DNA from: Candidatus Nitrosopelagicus sp.
GTDB taxonomy: Archaea; Thermoproteota; Nitrososphaeria; Nitrososphaerales; Nitrosopumilaceae
DNA: 64,000 bases
NCBI GenBank assembly: GCA_028242535.1
Contig: JAOJYB010000002.1
Location: 1 to 64,000, forward strand
Reading direction: 5' to 3'
Below, one piece after another: positions 31,394-40,830 of the stretch (position 1 is its first letter; each line of letters begins with the position of its first letter). The notes beneath the pieces are model-generated. The model worked only from the letters and a program-made list of their open reading frames with translations, was not told the DNA's origin and searched no databases. The position numbers and the translations under genes are program-made.

Positions 31394-32290
31394 TTATAAA
31401 AATATTCTCAGACCTGCACATCTGTTACGAATTGTCACTTCTGTAACTCCTGACGCTTCAGAAATCTCTCGTTGTGTCTTTGTTCCACCTTCTGAAATAC
31501 ATGCAAGGTATAATGCAGCAGCTGCCAATCCTGTAGGATCTTTCCCTGCAACAACTCCAATTTTTTTTGCCTTTCTTAAAATTTCTACTGCTTTACGTTT
31601 TGTCTTTTCTTCTAACCCTGCAATACTTGCGATTCTTGGAATACCATTAACTGGGTCTGCAACTGGAATTTTGAGGTCTAATTCTCTAAATACTAATCTG
31701 TAACATCGTGCTACATCTTTTCGTCTAATGTTTATTCCATCTGCAACGTTATCCAAAGTTCTAGGTGTTTGTGTATCTCTACAAGCAGCATAAACGCATG
31801 CTGCAACTAAACCTAGAATTGAGCGTCCTTTGACTAGCTTTTTCTCAACTGCTTTTCGATAAATGTATGCAGCCTTTTCAATTACCGCATCTGATAAAGA
31901 TAATTTATCTTTTAATTTATCCATCTCACTTAATGCCTGTCTCAAATTTTTATCTATAGATGAATGAGCTTGTGATCTACTATCCCATGTTCTCAGTCTG
32001 TCAATTGATTGTTTCATTGCAGATGAAAGTGGTTTGCCCGTTGCATCTTTGTTTATTGCTCCAATAACGGTGGATAATCCCATATCGTGCATTGTAATTG
32101 ATGTACCTGCTCCAGTTCTGCTCTTATCAACTCCGTCATTTGCAAACGACCTCCACTCTGGACCTGATGCTTCACTTGCTTCAGATAAAACGATTCCACA
32201 TGTTTTGCATACAATCTCTCCTGAATTGTCATCCGTGATTAATGTAGTTTTGTTACAGGAAGGACATCTTTGTTCATTAGATGATTTCAA
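31394..32290 (-). CDS. tfb: Transcription initiation factor TFB (TFIIB)
   Basis: Zn ribbon CPSCNKTTLITDDNSGEIVCKTCGIVL; cyclin repeats; EVTIRNRCAGLR. Confidence 0.97.
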   Translation of the reverse strand: MKSSNEQRCPSCNKTTLITDDNSGEIVCKTCGIVLSEASEASGPEWRSFANDGVDKSRTGAGTSITMHDMGLSTVIGAINKDATGKPLSSAMKQSIDRLRTWDSRSQAHSSIDKNLRQALSEMDKLKDKLSLSDAVIEKAAYIYRKAVEKKLVKGRSILGLVAACVYAACRDTQTPRTLDNVADGINIRRKDVARCYRLVFRELDLKIPVADPVNGIPRIASIAGLEEKTKRKAVEILRKAKKIGVVAGKDPTGLAAAALYLACISEGGTKTQREISEASGVTEVTIRNRCAGLRIFL

Positions 32291-32430
32291 CTAAACCTGA
32301 TGCGTGCTTACACTTTAAATCACTTCACACCTAATCTTATGGTTAATTGTATGTCTTTCTTCATAAAATAATTCCAAATATCTAAAAAAACCAGCGAAAC
32401 TCTTTATTCATACGTGAAATCAATTTCAAT

Positions 32431-33009
32431 ATGGTAACAAAAAAGCCCAAAGTTGTAGGCATTGAAATTCTTAAAAAAAATGGATTAGATGTAGATAAAC
32501 TTGTGAAACAACTCATAACAAATGCATCTGTTGAGTTCACTGCATATTATTACTTCACAAATTTACGAATGCATTGTACTGGAATGGAAGGTGAAGGTAT
32601 CAAGGGGATAATTGAAGATGCTCGACTTGAGGATCTCAGTCATTTTGAATCTTGTATTGAGAGAATATTTCAATTGGGTGGTAGTCTTCCAAATGATGCA
32701 CAAGCATTTACAAAAATGTCTGGATGTGAATTCTTACAATTACCAAAAAATCCTACTGATATCAAAGCAATCTTAGAAAAATGTCTCAAAGCAGAACAAG
32801 GTGCAATTGTCAACTGGAATACAGTATGTAAAATGACATACAATAAAGATCCTGCAACATATGACATTGCTAAAGATATTTTGATGGAAGAAATTGAGCA
32901 TGAGAGCTGGTTCCTAGAATTATTGTATGGACGACCTTCTGGTCACATGCGACGTAAATTCTCAGGTGAACGTCCTCATACCCAAAAACATTCTAGAGCG
33001 CTAGGTTAG
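32431..33009 (+). CDS. Ferritin-like / Dps-like protein
   Basis: ASVEFTAYYYFTNLRMHCTGMEGEGIKGIIEDARLEDLSHFESCIERI, EEIEHESWFLELL. Confidence 0.82.
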   Translation: MVTKKPKVVGIEILKKNGLDVDKLVKQLITNASVEFTAYYYFTNLRMHCTGMEGEGIKGIIEDARLEDLSHFESCIERIFQLGGSLPNDAQAFTKMSGCEFLQLPKNPTDIKAILEKCLKAEQGAIVNWNTVCKMTYNKDPATYDIAKDILMEEIEHESWFLELLYGRPSGHMRRKFSGERPHTQKHSRALG

Positions 33010-34511
33010 TTATTTCCCAAAAATATTGCGCTAGTGTTTATTTTTTTATCAACATCTAAAACACAGTATGCATATTGTGTGTTTTTCATTGAAGGGTACA
33101 TTATACTCTCTTTATCATTACTATGTTTTAGTCCAATCCCATGACCTAATTCATGTGTCATGATATATTCTACTGTATCAACATGATACAATTGAAAATT
33201 TCCATCACACCCATATCCTCCTAATGCTACTTCAACTACTCCTTTTCCAAGATTGGCATGGCCCAAAACTCCTTCTCCTAAATCTCTAACAACCCATGTT
33301 ACCCAAAGATTTGCATTTGTTTTTGTTTTTGATGTTACAAAATTAATCTTGATCTTTTTTCCATCACTTGCAGAAAATTCCGCATCTTCCCATATCTTGA
33401 ATGAATTCACTAATGTGCTGACATGATCTAATGGTAAGCCTGTTGGTTGTTCGTTTACATAAATTTTGTATTCTAAATGGTAGACATCATCTATTAAGAC
33501 ATATTCTGGATTTGGGAAATTTTTGTTTCCAATTTCAATTTGCTGATCATAGTTCCATTTTACATAATCTCTCAAGAATTTCTTGATAACATCGTTACTT
33601 GGGTTTGGATACTCGATGTATCTTTTTTCTTGATTCACTTCTTTTTCAATTCTGTCTAAATATCTGGAAAATTCCCATTCATTTCTATCTTTGACCTTTT
33701 TTTCGTCTTCTGTTAATTCTTGTATATCTGGAATGTCAATTATCAACAAACCATTGCCAATCAAAAAATTAATCCCCTTCAAAAATTCTTCATCAGGTAT
33801 CTGGTCCTCTGCCCACCATCCTGCAGTATTTTTTATCCATGCTGGAACTGCTTGCAATGTTGATTGTGTCTCATTTGAAGATTCTACATTGATAATTCTA
33901 TTTTCTATCAAAAATTGTAAAGATTTTATAAATTCTTCATCAGGTATCTGGCCCTCTGCCCACCATCCTGCAGTATTTTTTATCCATGCTGGAACTGTTT
34001 GTGGAATGTTCAATGTGAATACTTGTGGTTTTTCAATTTCATTGTAAGGATATTTTTCTACAGTCTTTGTTGCAAATTCATAATAGTTTTGTACAATATG
34101 ATTTTCTGGAAGTATCTCATATGCTTGTTTAAAATATGTTAATGCCTGTTTGTATTCTCCAAAATTTCCAAATCCCACACCTAATCCAATCAATGCTGTA
34201 ACATCTTGTGAATCTTGCTGATGTACATTATAAAACTCAAGAATTGAACTTTTATGCCTATCGAGATTACTTAATGCAATTCCTTTCATTAATGATGTTT
34301 TTTTGTTTTCAGGAGAAATTTCCAAAATCTCATCATACACTTCAACTGCTTGTCTGTATTCTCCTAACATGAAATGATCATTCGCTTTTTTATACAAATT
34401 TGGTAGATCATACACTCCCTGCGCAAATGAAACACTCATTGTAGGCGATAAAAACAATACAAAAACCGTCCCTGTAATTAATGAAAATTTTATGAAGTTA
34501 CTACTAATCAT
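33006..34511 (-). CDS. Secreted TPR protein with two WIKNTAGWWA repeats and a metzincin/matrixin protease domain
   Basis: Signal peptide; TPRs; PAWIKNTAGWWAE(G/D)QIPDEEF x2; HELGHGIGLKHSNDKESIMYPSM. Confidence 0.88.
   Translation of the reverse strand: MISSNFIKFSLITGTVFVLFLSPTMSVSFAQGVYDLPNLYKKANDHFMLGEYRQAVEVYDEILEISPENKKTSLMKGIALSNLDRHKSSILEFYNVHQQDSQDVTALIGLGVGFGNFGEYKQALTYFKQAYEILPENHIVQNYYEFATKTVEKYPYNEIEKPQVFTLNIPQTVPAWIKNTAGWWAEGQIPDEEFIKSLQFLIENRIINVESSNETQSTLQAVPAWIKNTAGWWAEDQIPDEEFLKGINFLIGNGLLIIDIPDIQELTEDEKKVKDRNEWEFSRYLDRIEKEVNQEKRYIEYPNPSNDVIKKFLRDYVKWNYDQQIEIGNKNFPNPEYVLIDDVYHLEYKIYVNEQPTGLPLDHVSTLVNSFKIWEDAEFSASDGKKIKINFVTSKTKTNANLWVTWVVRDLGEGVLGHANLGKGVVEVALGGYGCDGNFQLYHVDTVEYIMTHELGHGIGLKHSNDKESIMYPSMKNTQYAYCVLDVDKKINTSAIFLGNN
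33784..33850 (-). repeat. 67-bp intragenic direct repeat, copy 1
   Basis: 66/67 identical to 33931-33997. Confidence 0.9.
33931..33997 (-). repeat. 67-bp intragenic direct repeat, copy 2
   Basis: 66/67 identical to 33784-33850 (single T/C difference). Confidence 0.9.
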
Positions 34512-34571
34512 ATTATTGAGATTTCTTTTTTTTTCAAAATTAAATGATTCTACAAAATATACTATGCCTAC

Positions 34572-35579
34572 TCACACCTGACTCGAAACAACGTCGCCTA
34601 CAAAAATTTTCTTCATTTCTTTGGCTGTTTTCAACTTCAATGCTCCATCATTATCAATCCCGTGAGAGATTCCTGAAATCTCTCCATCTGAAGTATTAAT
34701 GGTGATCTTCTTACCTATTCTATCTGCTCTTTTTGTCCATTCTTTTACAATTTTTGATTTTTCTCCTTTGTTTAATTGCAACAGAACCTTTTCAAATTGT
34801 AATAGAAACTCTCTGAGAAGCACAATTGGGGATGTATTATCATCTTTTTTTCGAAGTGAATCTACGCCATAAAAATTTGGACTCTTTGATAATTTTTTTT
34901 CAAGCTTTTTTACATCTACATCAAAATTAATTCCAACTCCTAACACCAAATAATCAATATTGTTTGCTTGAAATGAGGCATTCACTAACATGCCTGCAAC
35001 TTTTTTACCATTCATCATAATATCATTTGGCCATTTTACTTGAGTTTCTACTCTCAATATTGATTTGATTGATTTTGATAATGCCACTGCTCCTGCAATT
35101 GGAACTAGAGTTGAACTTGAGACATCAAATTTTGGATGAATAATTAAAGAAAACCACATACCTCCTTTTGGAGATGCCCATATCCTATCACGACGGCCTC
35201 TTCCAGATGTCTGCTTTTCAGCAATAATGATTGTACCATCTTCTTTTTTATCCGATGCAATTTGCTGTGCAAAATTTTGTGTGGAATCAATTTCTTCAAA
35301 ATAATATACTCTTTTTCCAATTACTTTGGTCTTAAGTTCCCGTGTAATTTCCCAAGGAAGTAATTTTTCAGTATCACTTACCAATCTGTAGCCTAATTTT
35401 TGTTTTGATTCTATCTCATATCCAAGTGTTTGAATTTTTTTTATATGTTTCCATACTGCAACTCTGCTAATTTTTAAAACATCACTAAGATCCTGACCTG
35501 ATAAATATTCAGAATCATGTGTCTGAAAAAAAGACAGTACTTTCACTAATCCAATATTGTCAAACGATGTGTACGACAT
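34572..35579 (-). CDS. birA: Biotin-protein ligase / biotin operon repressor
   Basis: N-terminal HTH (ISRVAVWKHIKKIQTLGY), TSGRGRRDRIWASPKGGMWFSLI, KWPNDIMMNGKKVAGML. Confidence 0.95.
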   Translation of the reverse strand: MSYTSFDNIGLVKVLSFFQTHDSEYLSGQDLSDVLKISRVAVWKHIKKIQTLGYEIESKQKLGYRLVSDTEKLLPWEITRELKTKVIGKRVYYFEEIDSTQNFAQQIASDKKEDGTIIIAEKQTSGRGRRDRIWASPKGGMWFSLIIHPKFDVSSSTLVPIAGAVALSKSIKSILRVETQVKWPNDIMMNGKKVAGMLVNASFQANNIDYLVLGVGINFDVDVKKLEKKLSKSPNFYGVDSLRKKDDNTSPIVLLREFLLQFEKVLLQLNKGEKSKIVKEWTKRADRIGKKITINTSDGEISGISHGIDNDGALKLKTAKEMKKIFVGDVVSSQV

Positions 35580-36094
35580 TAGAAACCTATGTCGATGTCA
35601 AATCCTCCATCGTCTCCAAGGTCGGATTCACCTATATCTCCTACACCCTCATCCATTCCTTGCATATCTTCAGCTGGAATGAAACTCCCAATACTTGTAC
35701 CAATCATACTAAACATCATACTAAACATCATCATATCTACTATTCCAAACATCATCATTGAAGGCAAAAATGATTTATCTTCCTTTAGTTTCTGTGCTAA
35801 CTCTTGCTTGTTTCCTGATTTATAGGAGTTTTCTAATCGATTCCATTTTTCTTGTAAAATTTTTAATTGACGTTCAAACTCTCTAATTCCCTCTTCAGTT
35901 GGTTTTATCTCTATCCTTACCCCTCGCCATCCTTTCTTCTCTGTTACTATAATCCATCCTGAATTCTCTAATTTTTGTAAAATTGTTTCTAATTCTTTTG
36001 GTTCTACTCTAGCTTCTCGAGAAATTTTTTCAAAATTGAAAATTCTATGATTAATAACTCCTAAAACAACTGTTTCTTTATTTTCCTCCTCCAT
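35579..36094 (-). CDS. wHTH-like protein with Met-rich hydrophobic segment and acidic tail, operonic with birA
   Basis: PSMMMFGIVDMMMFSMMFSMIGTSIGSF; stop overlaps birA ATG (TAATG). Confidence 0.75.
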   Translation of the reverse strand: MEEENKETVVLGVINHRIFNFEKISREARVEPKELETILQKLENSGWIIVTEKKGWRGVRIEIKPTEEGIREFERQLKILQEKWNRLENSYKSGNKQELAQKLKEDKSFLPSMMMFGIVDMMMFSMMFSMIGTSIGSFIPAEDMQGMDEGVGDIGESDLGDDGGFDIDIGF

Positions 36095-36169
36095 GATATT
36101 TTATCTTATATTTTCATTTTAAATTATTGCCTAAAAATGTAGTTGAATTTTATATTATGACGATGTAGT

Positions 36170-36898
36170 TTGTTTGTGATTGAAACCAAGATTATTCCAA
36201 TATTTCCATTAGATCTGGTCTTGTTTCCTAATCAGGATCTGCCATTGCGAATCTTTGAGCCTCGATATAAGCAAATGGTTGATGATTGCATGCTAGGAGA
36301 AAAAGAATTTGGAATTTGTCTTGGACATGATAATGACACTTTATCAAATTGGCAGGCACCATATAATATTGGCACAATTGCAAAAATCATTGACTGCAAA
36401 GATGTAGACTCCACAAGCGGTCATCTATTTTTAAACGTTAGAGGTCATAGAAAATTTCGAATTGTTCGTTTGATTTCACCATCACTTGAAAAAACTAAAG
36501 ATTATGACCCCTTCACCGTACATGGAACAAGATCTATTGAACAACTTCATCATAATGATGGTATTGAAAAAAAAATGTACATACAAGCTGAAATTGAAAT
36601 AATTTCTGATATTGATTCATCAATATCTCTAGCTCAATGGGAAAATTTAGTAGAATTGTGGAAAAATAATATAAAAAAAAGTGCAGGCAATCCTGAATTA
36701 ACATCTCATCAACTAGATCATGTTTTGGAACAATATTATCTAAAAACTGAAACTCCTACAATGGAGTATGTTTATTCATTATGTGCATTGGTCTCTCAGA
36801 CCCCCTTTGATCTACAACCAATCTTGGAATGTACAAATATGGAAGAATTACTCCAAAAAGCTACAAAACTACTGGAATCTGACATAAACTCTGAGTAA
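36170..36898 (+). CDS. LON substrate-binding-domain protein
   Basis: IIPIFPLDLVLFPNQDLPLRIFEPRYKQMVDDCM. Confidence 0.9.
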   Translation: MFVIETKIIPIFPLDLVLFPNQDLPLRIFEPRYKQMVDDCMLGEKEFGICLGHDNDTLSNWQAPYNIGTIAKIIDCKDVDSTSGHLFLNVRGHRKFRIVRLISPSLEKTKDYDPFTVHGTRSIEQLHHNDGIEKKMYIQAEIEIISDIDSSISLAQWENLVELWKNNIKKSAGNPELTSHQLDHVLEQYYLKTETPTMEYVYSLCALVSQTPFDLQPILECTNMEELLQKATKLLESDINSE

Positions 36899-36956
36899 AT
36901 TCAAACCTAAAGTTCATAAGCATGAAAAACTATGAGCTAAAATTCGGAAACATAAC

Positions 36957-38669
36957 ATGGAAAAATTTGGAACATTAGAATTTGTATTGGATCGTTATTC
37001 TGGAACCTGGTGCTGGAAGATTTCTGGAAATCGTGCTGTGAACATGGTCTCAAAATTAATCCCGCGTGGATGGTATGGGGATAAACCTGATGAAGTCATT
37101 GTATCTGACAATGATGAAAATACCAAAAAATTAAAAATGATTAACGATCGTTATTCCTTTGAAGTTTTATCAAACTCCGTTTGGAAACGAAAAATTGCAC
37201 CACTAATAATCAAAAAAATACGAGTGCCAAAAATTGAAAAACTACAACAAGCTACACCTAGCAAACAATTCCGTGGAACTCTACTTGACTTTCAAAGAGA
37301 AGGCCTGGACTTTTTAATCAAATCAAGTGGAAACGCATTGCTTGCAGATGAGATGGGTCTTGGAAAAACTGTCCAAACACTTGCATACATATCAAAAGAG
37401 AAAACTGCATTTCCTGCACTAATTATTGCACCACTTGTTACTCTGACAAACTGGCAAAGAGAGATTGAAAAGTTCCTAAAGAAAAAAGGGAAAAATGGCA
37501 AAATAATTGAAAATGAGGCTCCATCTAGTACAATGATTCGAAATGGAAAACTTGCTGACATTGGAAAATATGATTTTTACATTATTAATTATGAATTACT
37601 TTCTAAACGATTACCTGATTTATTAAAACTTGGAATTCGTTCTGTTGTTTGTGATGAGGTACAACATCTCAGGTCTAAGACCACTCAAAAATATGCGGCA
37701 GTCAAAACATTGGCAGCAGTTGAAAGTATAAAGTATAGAGTTGGTTTATCTGGAACTCCAATTTACAATCGCGGTTCTGAAATATGGCCAATCGTCGATA
37801 TTCTAAAACCTGGCCTACTTGGAAGCTTTAAGGAATTTTGTGAATACTTTTGTTATGTAAATGAAAAAGGAAAAGCAATTGTACTTGAAAACAAACGTGA
37901 TACTCTACGCAATCAATTAACTAAACATGTAATGTTGAGAAGAAAAAAATCTGATGTCCTAAAAGAATTAAAAGATAAAGTTCGTCATTCTGAAATGATT
38001 CATGCTGATGAAAAATTCTACAAGGCAGAATTAAATAAAATCTGGAAAAAACTTGAAGAAGAACAAAAATATGCAGAAACTGCATTTGATAAATCTGCGT
38101 CATATCACCGTGCAATAGAAAGTGAAAGACAGGCAGCAGGTCTTGCAAAACTTGCACATGTTACAAACTTTATAACAAATATCATGGAGATTGAAGAAAG
38201 TGTGGTTGTGTTTTGTCATCATAGGGCAATTCATAATTTACTTCATCACAGTTTGGCTAATTATGACCCTGCATCAATAATTGGAGGACAAACAGATACA
38301 GTTAGACAACGTGAAATTGATAGATTCCAAAAAGGTGAGACAAAACTAATGGTTGCAGGACTGCGAGCAGGAAATGTTGGAATTAATCTTACAACTGCAA
38401 AATATGTTATTTTTGCTGAGCTTGACTGGAGTCCTGCAATTCACCGTCAAGCCGAAGATCGTTTACACAGAATTGGTCAGAAAAATACTGTCTTTGCATA
38501 CTATCTGGTAGGAAAAGGAACTCTTGATGAACATGTTGCAGAGATTCTAGTTGATAAAAGCTATGAGATTGACACTATACTTGACAAGCAAGGTGAATCA
38601 TTTGAAAACAAAGAAAAGGCAAAGATGATTCTTGCCCAAATTCATGATAAGATTGGAACCAAATTATAA
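36957..38669 (+). CDS. SNF2-family DEAD/DEAH helicase
   Basis: LLADEMGLGKTVQTLAYI, VCDEVQHL, GLSGTPIYNRGSEIWPI, RAGNVGINLTTA, WSPAIHRQAEDRLHRIGQ. Confidence 0.95.
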   Translation: MEKFGTLEFVLDRYSGTWCWKISGNRAVNMVSKLIPRGWYGDKPDEVIVSDNDENTKKLKMINDRYSFEVLSNSVWKRKIAPLIIKKIRVPKIEKLQQATPSKQFRGTLLDFQREGLDFLIKSSGNALLADEMGLGKTVQTLAYISKEKTAFPALIIAPLVTLTNWQREIEKFLKKKGKNGKIIENEAPSSTMIRNGKLADIGKYDFYIINYELLSKRLPDLLKLGIRSVVCDEVQHLRSKTTQKYAAVKTLAAVESIKYRVGLSGTPIYNRGSEIWPIVDILKPGLLGSFKEFCEYFCYVNEKGKAIVLENKRDTLRNQLTKHVMLRRKKSDVLKELKDKVRHSEMIHADEKFYKAELNKIWKKLEEEQKYAETAFDKSASYHRAIESERQAAGLAKLAHVTNFITNIMEIEESVVVFCHHRAIHNLLHHSLANYDPASIIGGQTDTVRQREIDRFQKGETKLMVAGLRAGNVGINLTTAKYVIFAELDWSPAIHRQAEDRLHRIGQKNTVFAYYLVGKGTLDEHVAEILVDKSYEIDTILDKQGESFENKEKAKMILAQIHDKIGTKL

Positions 38670-38706
38670 CCTCAATATTTTTTAGTTTAAAACTTTTAGA
38701 AGAAAT

Positions 38707-38961
38707 ATGGACTTTATGTTAGAAGAAGAAATGATTGATCTTTTGACATTTTGTTTACAAAATCCTGATTCTGATGAAGTAGAATCCAAAAAATCTCGAT
38801 TTATACAAGTTGGAAAAGAAATCTTTGATAATGGAGGAGTTGACGCAATGGAAAACTTCTTTTTTGCAGTAGAAAATAGAATTGAAGGTGAAATTGAAAA
38901 ATCTCCAAAACCGTTCCGTTCCTTATGGAATGGTATTTCTGATGAATGGAAATATCCATAG
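38707..38961 (+). CDS. Small acidic hypothetical protein
   Basis: 84-aa ORF following the helicase. Confidence 0.65.
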   Translation: MDFMLEEEMIDLLTFCLQNPDSDEVESKKSRFIQVGKEIFDNGGVDAMENFFFAVENRIEGEIEKSPKPFRSLWNGISDEWKYP

Positions 38962-38995
38962 GAAAATTTACTAAAAAAGATTATTTGATGTTCAG

Positions 38996-39139
38996 TTATA
39001 CTTTGCCTATTCTGAACATCGAAATGCCACATGTTGGGCATGTACCTTTTGTTGCTGGTTTACCATTTTTCATAGTGACAGCTTGGGTACTATTCATTTC
39101 TCTTTTGTCTCTGCATTTTACGCAGTAACCTATTACCAT
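38996..39139 (-). CDS. DUF5679-like zinc-binding small protein (47 aa), not in ORF track
   Basis: Read manually: MVIGYCVKCRDKREMNSTQAVTMKNGKPATKGTCPTCGISMFRIGKV*; CxxC...CPTCG. Confidence 0.85.
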   Translation of the reverse strand: MVIGYCVKCRDKREMNSTQAVTMKNGKPATKGTCPTCGISMFRIGKV

Positions 39140-39260
39140 GTACTTTTAACTGATCTCTCTTATTAGCAAAAACCTGTTAATTTTTTTCAACACTTTTAGT
39201 TATTTTCTCCCCTGATTTTTAGGAATAAATCAAATAGTTTACGTTATATCTAATTCTCTA

Positions 39261-40106
39261 GTGAATTTTCTTATGAAAAAGATTATTTTTGGAATTGCCT
39301 TTTTTGTCTTAATTTTTCCTATTACCAATGTATTTGCTGATGACTTGACACTTAACATTGATAAGACAATTTATGAAAAATCTGATTTCATTTCTGTATG
39401 GGGGTCCACCTCACTTGACTCTGTCTTCATCTCTGTAAAAGATCCTGATGGAAATAATGTCTGGAATGAAAGCCTAAACTCTGATGACGAAAATAAATTC
39501 TCCACTTTGATAATTGCAGGAATTGGTGGATGGGCAAAAAGTGGAAATTATCTGGTAGTGGCTGAATCTGGTAATTATGTGGCCTCTACAAAATTTTTCT
39601 ATGATTCAGGCGCACAAGTAAATCCCCCTTCTGCAGTATCTGATTATTATGTTAGCTCCGAAGATCTGTATCTCACATTTATTATTGCAATAATTGTTGT
39701 TGCAGGAATCTTCATTTATCTTGCAAGACATATCATACTGCGAAAAAAAACAAGTTACGATGATGCTAAATTAGATTCTAAAAAGAATCGTGATTATGAA
39801 AAATATCACTCTGAATGGTCTGAAGAAGAAATTTTTGGTTCACATAAAGCAACTACTGGTGCAAAAGAATTTCGTGAAATGTTTAATGATAATTCCTTAC
39901 CAAACTACTATCTTGTATTGGGATTGACAAATGATTCATCTCAATTAGAAATTAAAAACCAATACAGAAAACTCGCAAAACAATACCATCCTGATAGAAA
40001 CAAGGATTCTTCAGAAGAAAAAATGGCTCAAATTAACAAAGCATATGAAATTCTGTCTGATAAAAAACTTAGAGCAGAATATGACAAGTTTTGCAAATTA
40101 CTGTGA
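39261..40106 (+). CDS. Membrane-anchored J-domain protein with extracytoplasmic N-domain
   Basis: Signal peptide, Ig-like N-domain, one TM, C-terminal NYYLVLGLTNDSSQLEIKNQYRKLAKQYHPDRNKD. Confidence 0.9.
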   Translation: MNFLMKKIIFGIAFFVLIFPITNVFADDLTLNIDKTIYEKSDFISVWGSTSLDSVFISVKDPDGNNVWNESLNSDDENKFSTLIIAGIGGWAKSGNYLVVAESGNYVASTKFFYDSGAQVNPPSAVSDYYVSSEDLYLTFIIAIIVVAGIFIYLARHIILRKKTSYDDAKLDSKKNRDYEKYHSEWSEEEIFGSHKATTGAKEFREMFNDNSLPNYYLVLGLTNDSSQLEIKNQYRKLAKQYHPDRNKDSSEEKMAQINKAYEILSDKKLRAEYDKFCKLL

Positions 40107-40484
40107 CTCTGTAATTACATCTTTTACTGTTAGATAAAGAACAACTTTAGATGTATTTTGCATACTGTTTGTAAGATTTGTTACAAGTGAAATTTTTTGC
40201 CCATCTTTATTATCTCCTTGTAATGTTATATCTAGAAAATCTTTGTTTGGTCCAAGCATCGCCTTTGAGAGATGTTTTGACACACTTGTATCAAGAATTG
40301 TTGCCTGCACCTTCAACTCTTTCAATTCTGCAAAATACACGCCTCCTCTTGTTGTAGGCTCTGTGATTGGGTTTTCTGTCTGAAAAACCTTAATTTCATT
40401 CACTGCAAAGGAATTTTCTCCAATTAACATCTTAAAATTCGAGCTGTTTCTGTGTACTATTTCTTGCAATTCTTTTTCATTCAT
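40098..40484 (-). CDS. Hypothetical protein
   Basis: 128-aa ORF, convergent with the J-protein gene. Confidence 0.65.
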   Translation of the reverse strand: MNEKELQEIVHRNSSNFKMLIGENSFAVNEIKVFQTENPITEPTTRGGVYFAELKELKVQATILDTSVSKHLSKAMLGPNKDFLDITLQGDNKDGQKISLVTNLTNSMQNTSKVVLYLTVKDVITESQ

Positions 40485-40536
40485 TACATATTTGTAAAAA
40501 ATTAAAAAATATATGTCAATACAATTGTAGTTAGAT

Positions 40537-40830
40537 ATGGCAGAATCTATATCAAAAGACCAACTAAGACAAGAACAAGACCAATTTGTTATAATTGATG
40601 TCCGAGAACCTGATGAGATTGCAAATGGAGCAATTGAAAACTCTCAGAATATGCCTTTAGGACTTGCTATACGAAATGCAAAAAAAGGCCAAATCGATGA
40701 CCTCAAAGATAAGAAAATCTGTGTTTACTGTGCATCCGGTTATCGTGGAAACATTGCAGCTGATGAATTAGTAAAGGCTGGATTTTCTGCAGTAAATCTT
40801 GAAGGCGGTTACATGGCATGGGCTCAATAA
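40537..40830 (+). CDS. Single-domain rhodanese
   Basis: IIDVREPDEIANGAI, catalytic CVYCASGYRGNIAA. Confidence 0.92.
   Translation: MAESISKDQLRQEQDQFVIIDVREPDEIANGAIENSQNMPLGLAIRNAKKGQIDDLKDKKICVYCASGYRGNIAADELVKAGFSAVNLEGGYMAWAQ

Noticed and set aside
38946-39128. 60-aa + strand ORF MEISIGKFTKKDYLMF...
   Set aside because: Antisense to the DUF5679-like zinc protein, which has a recognisable family signature.
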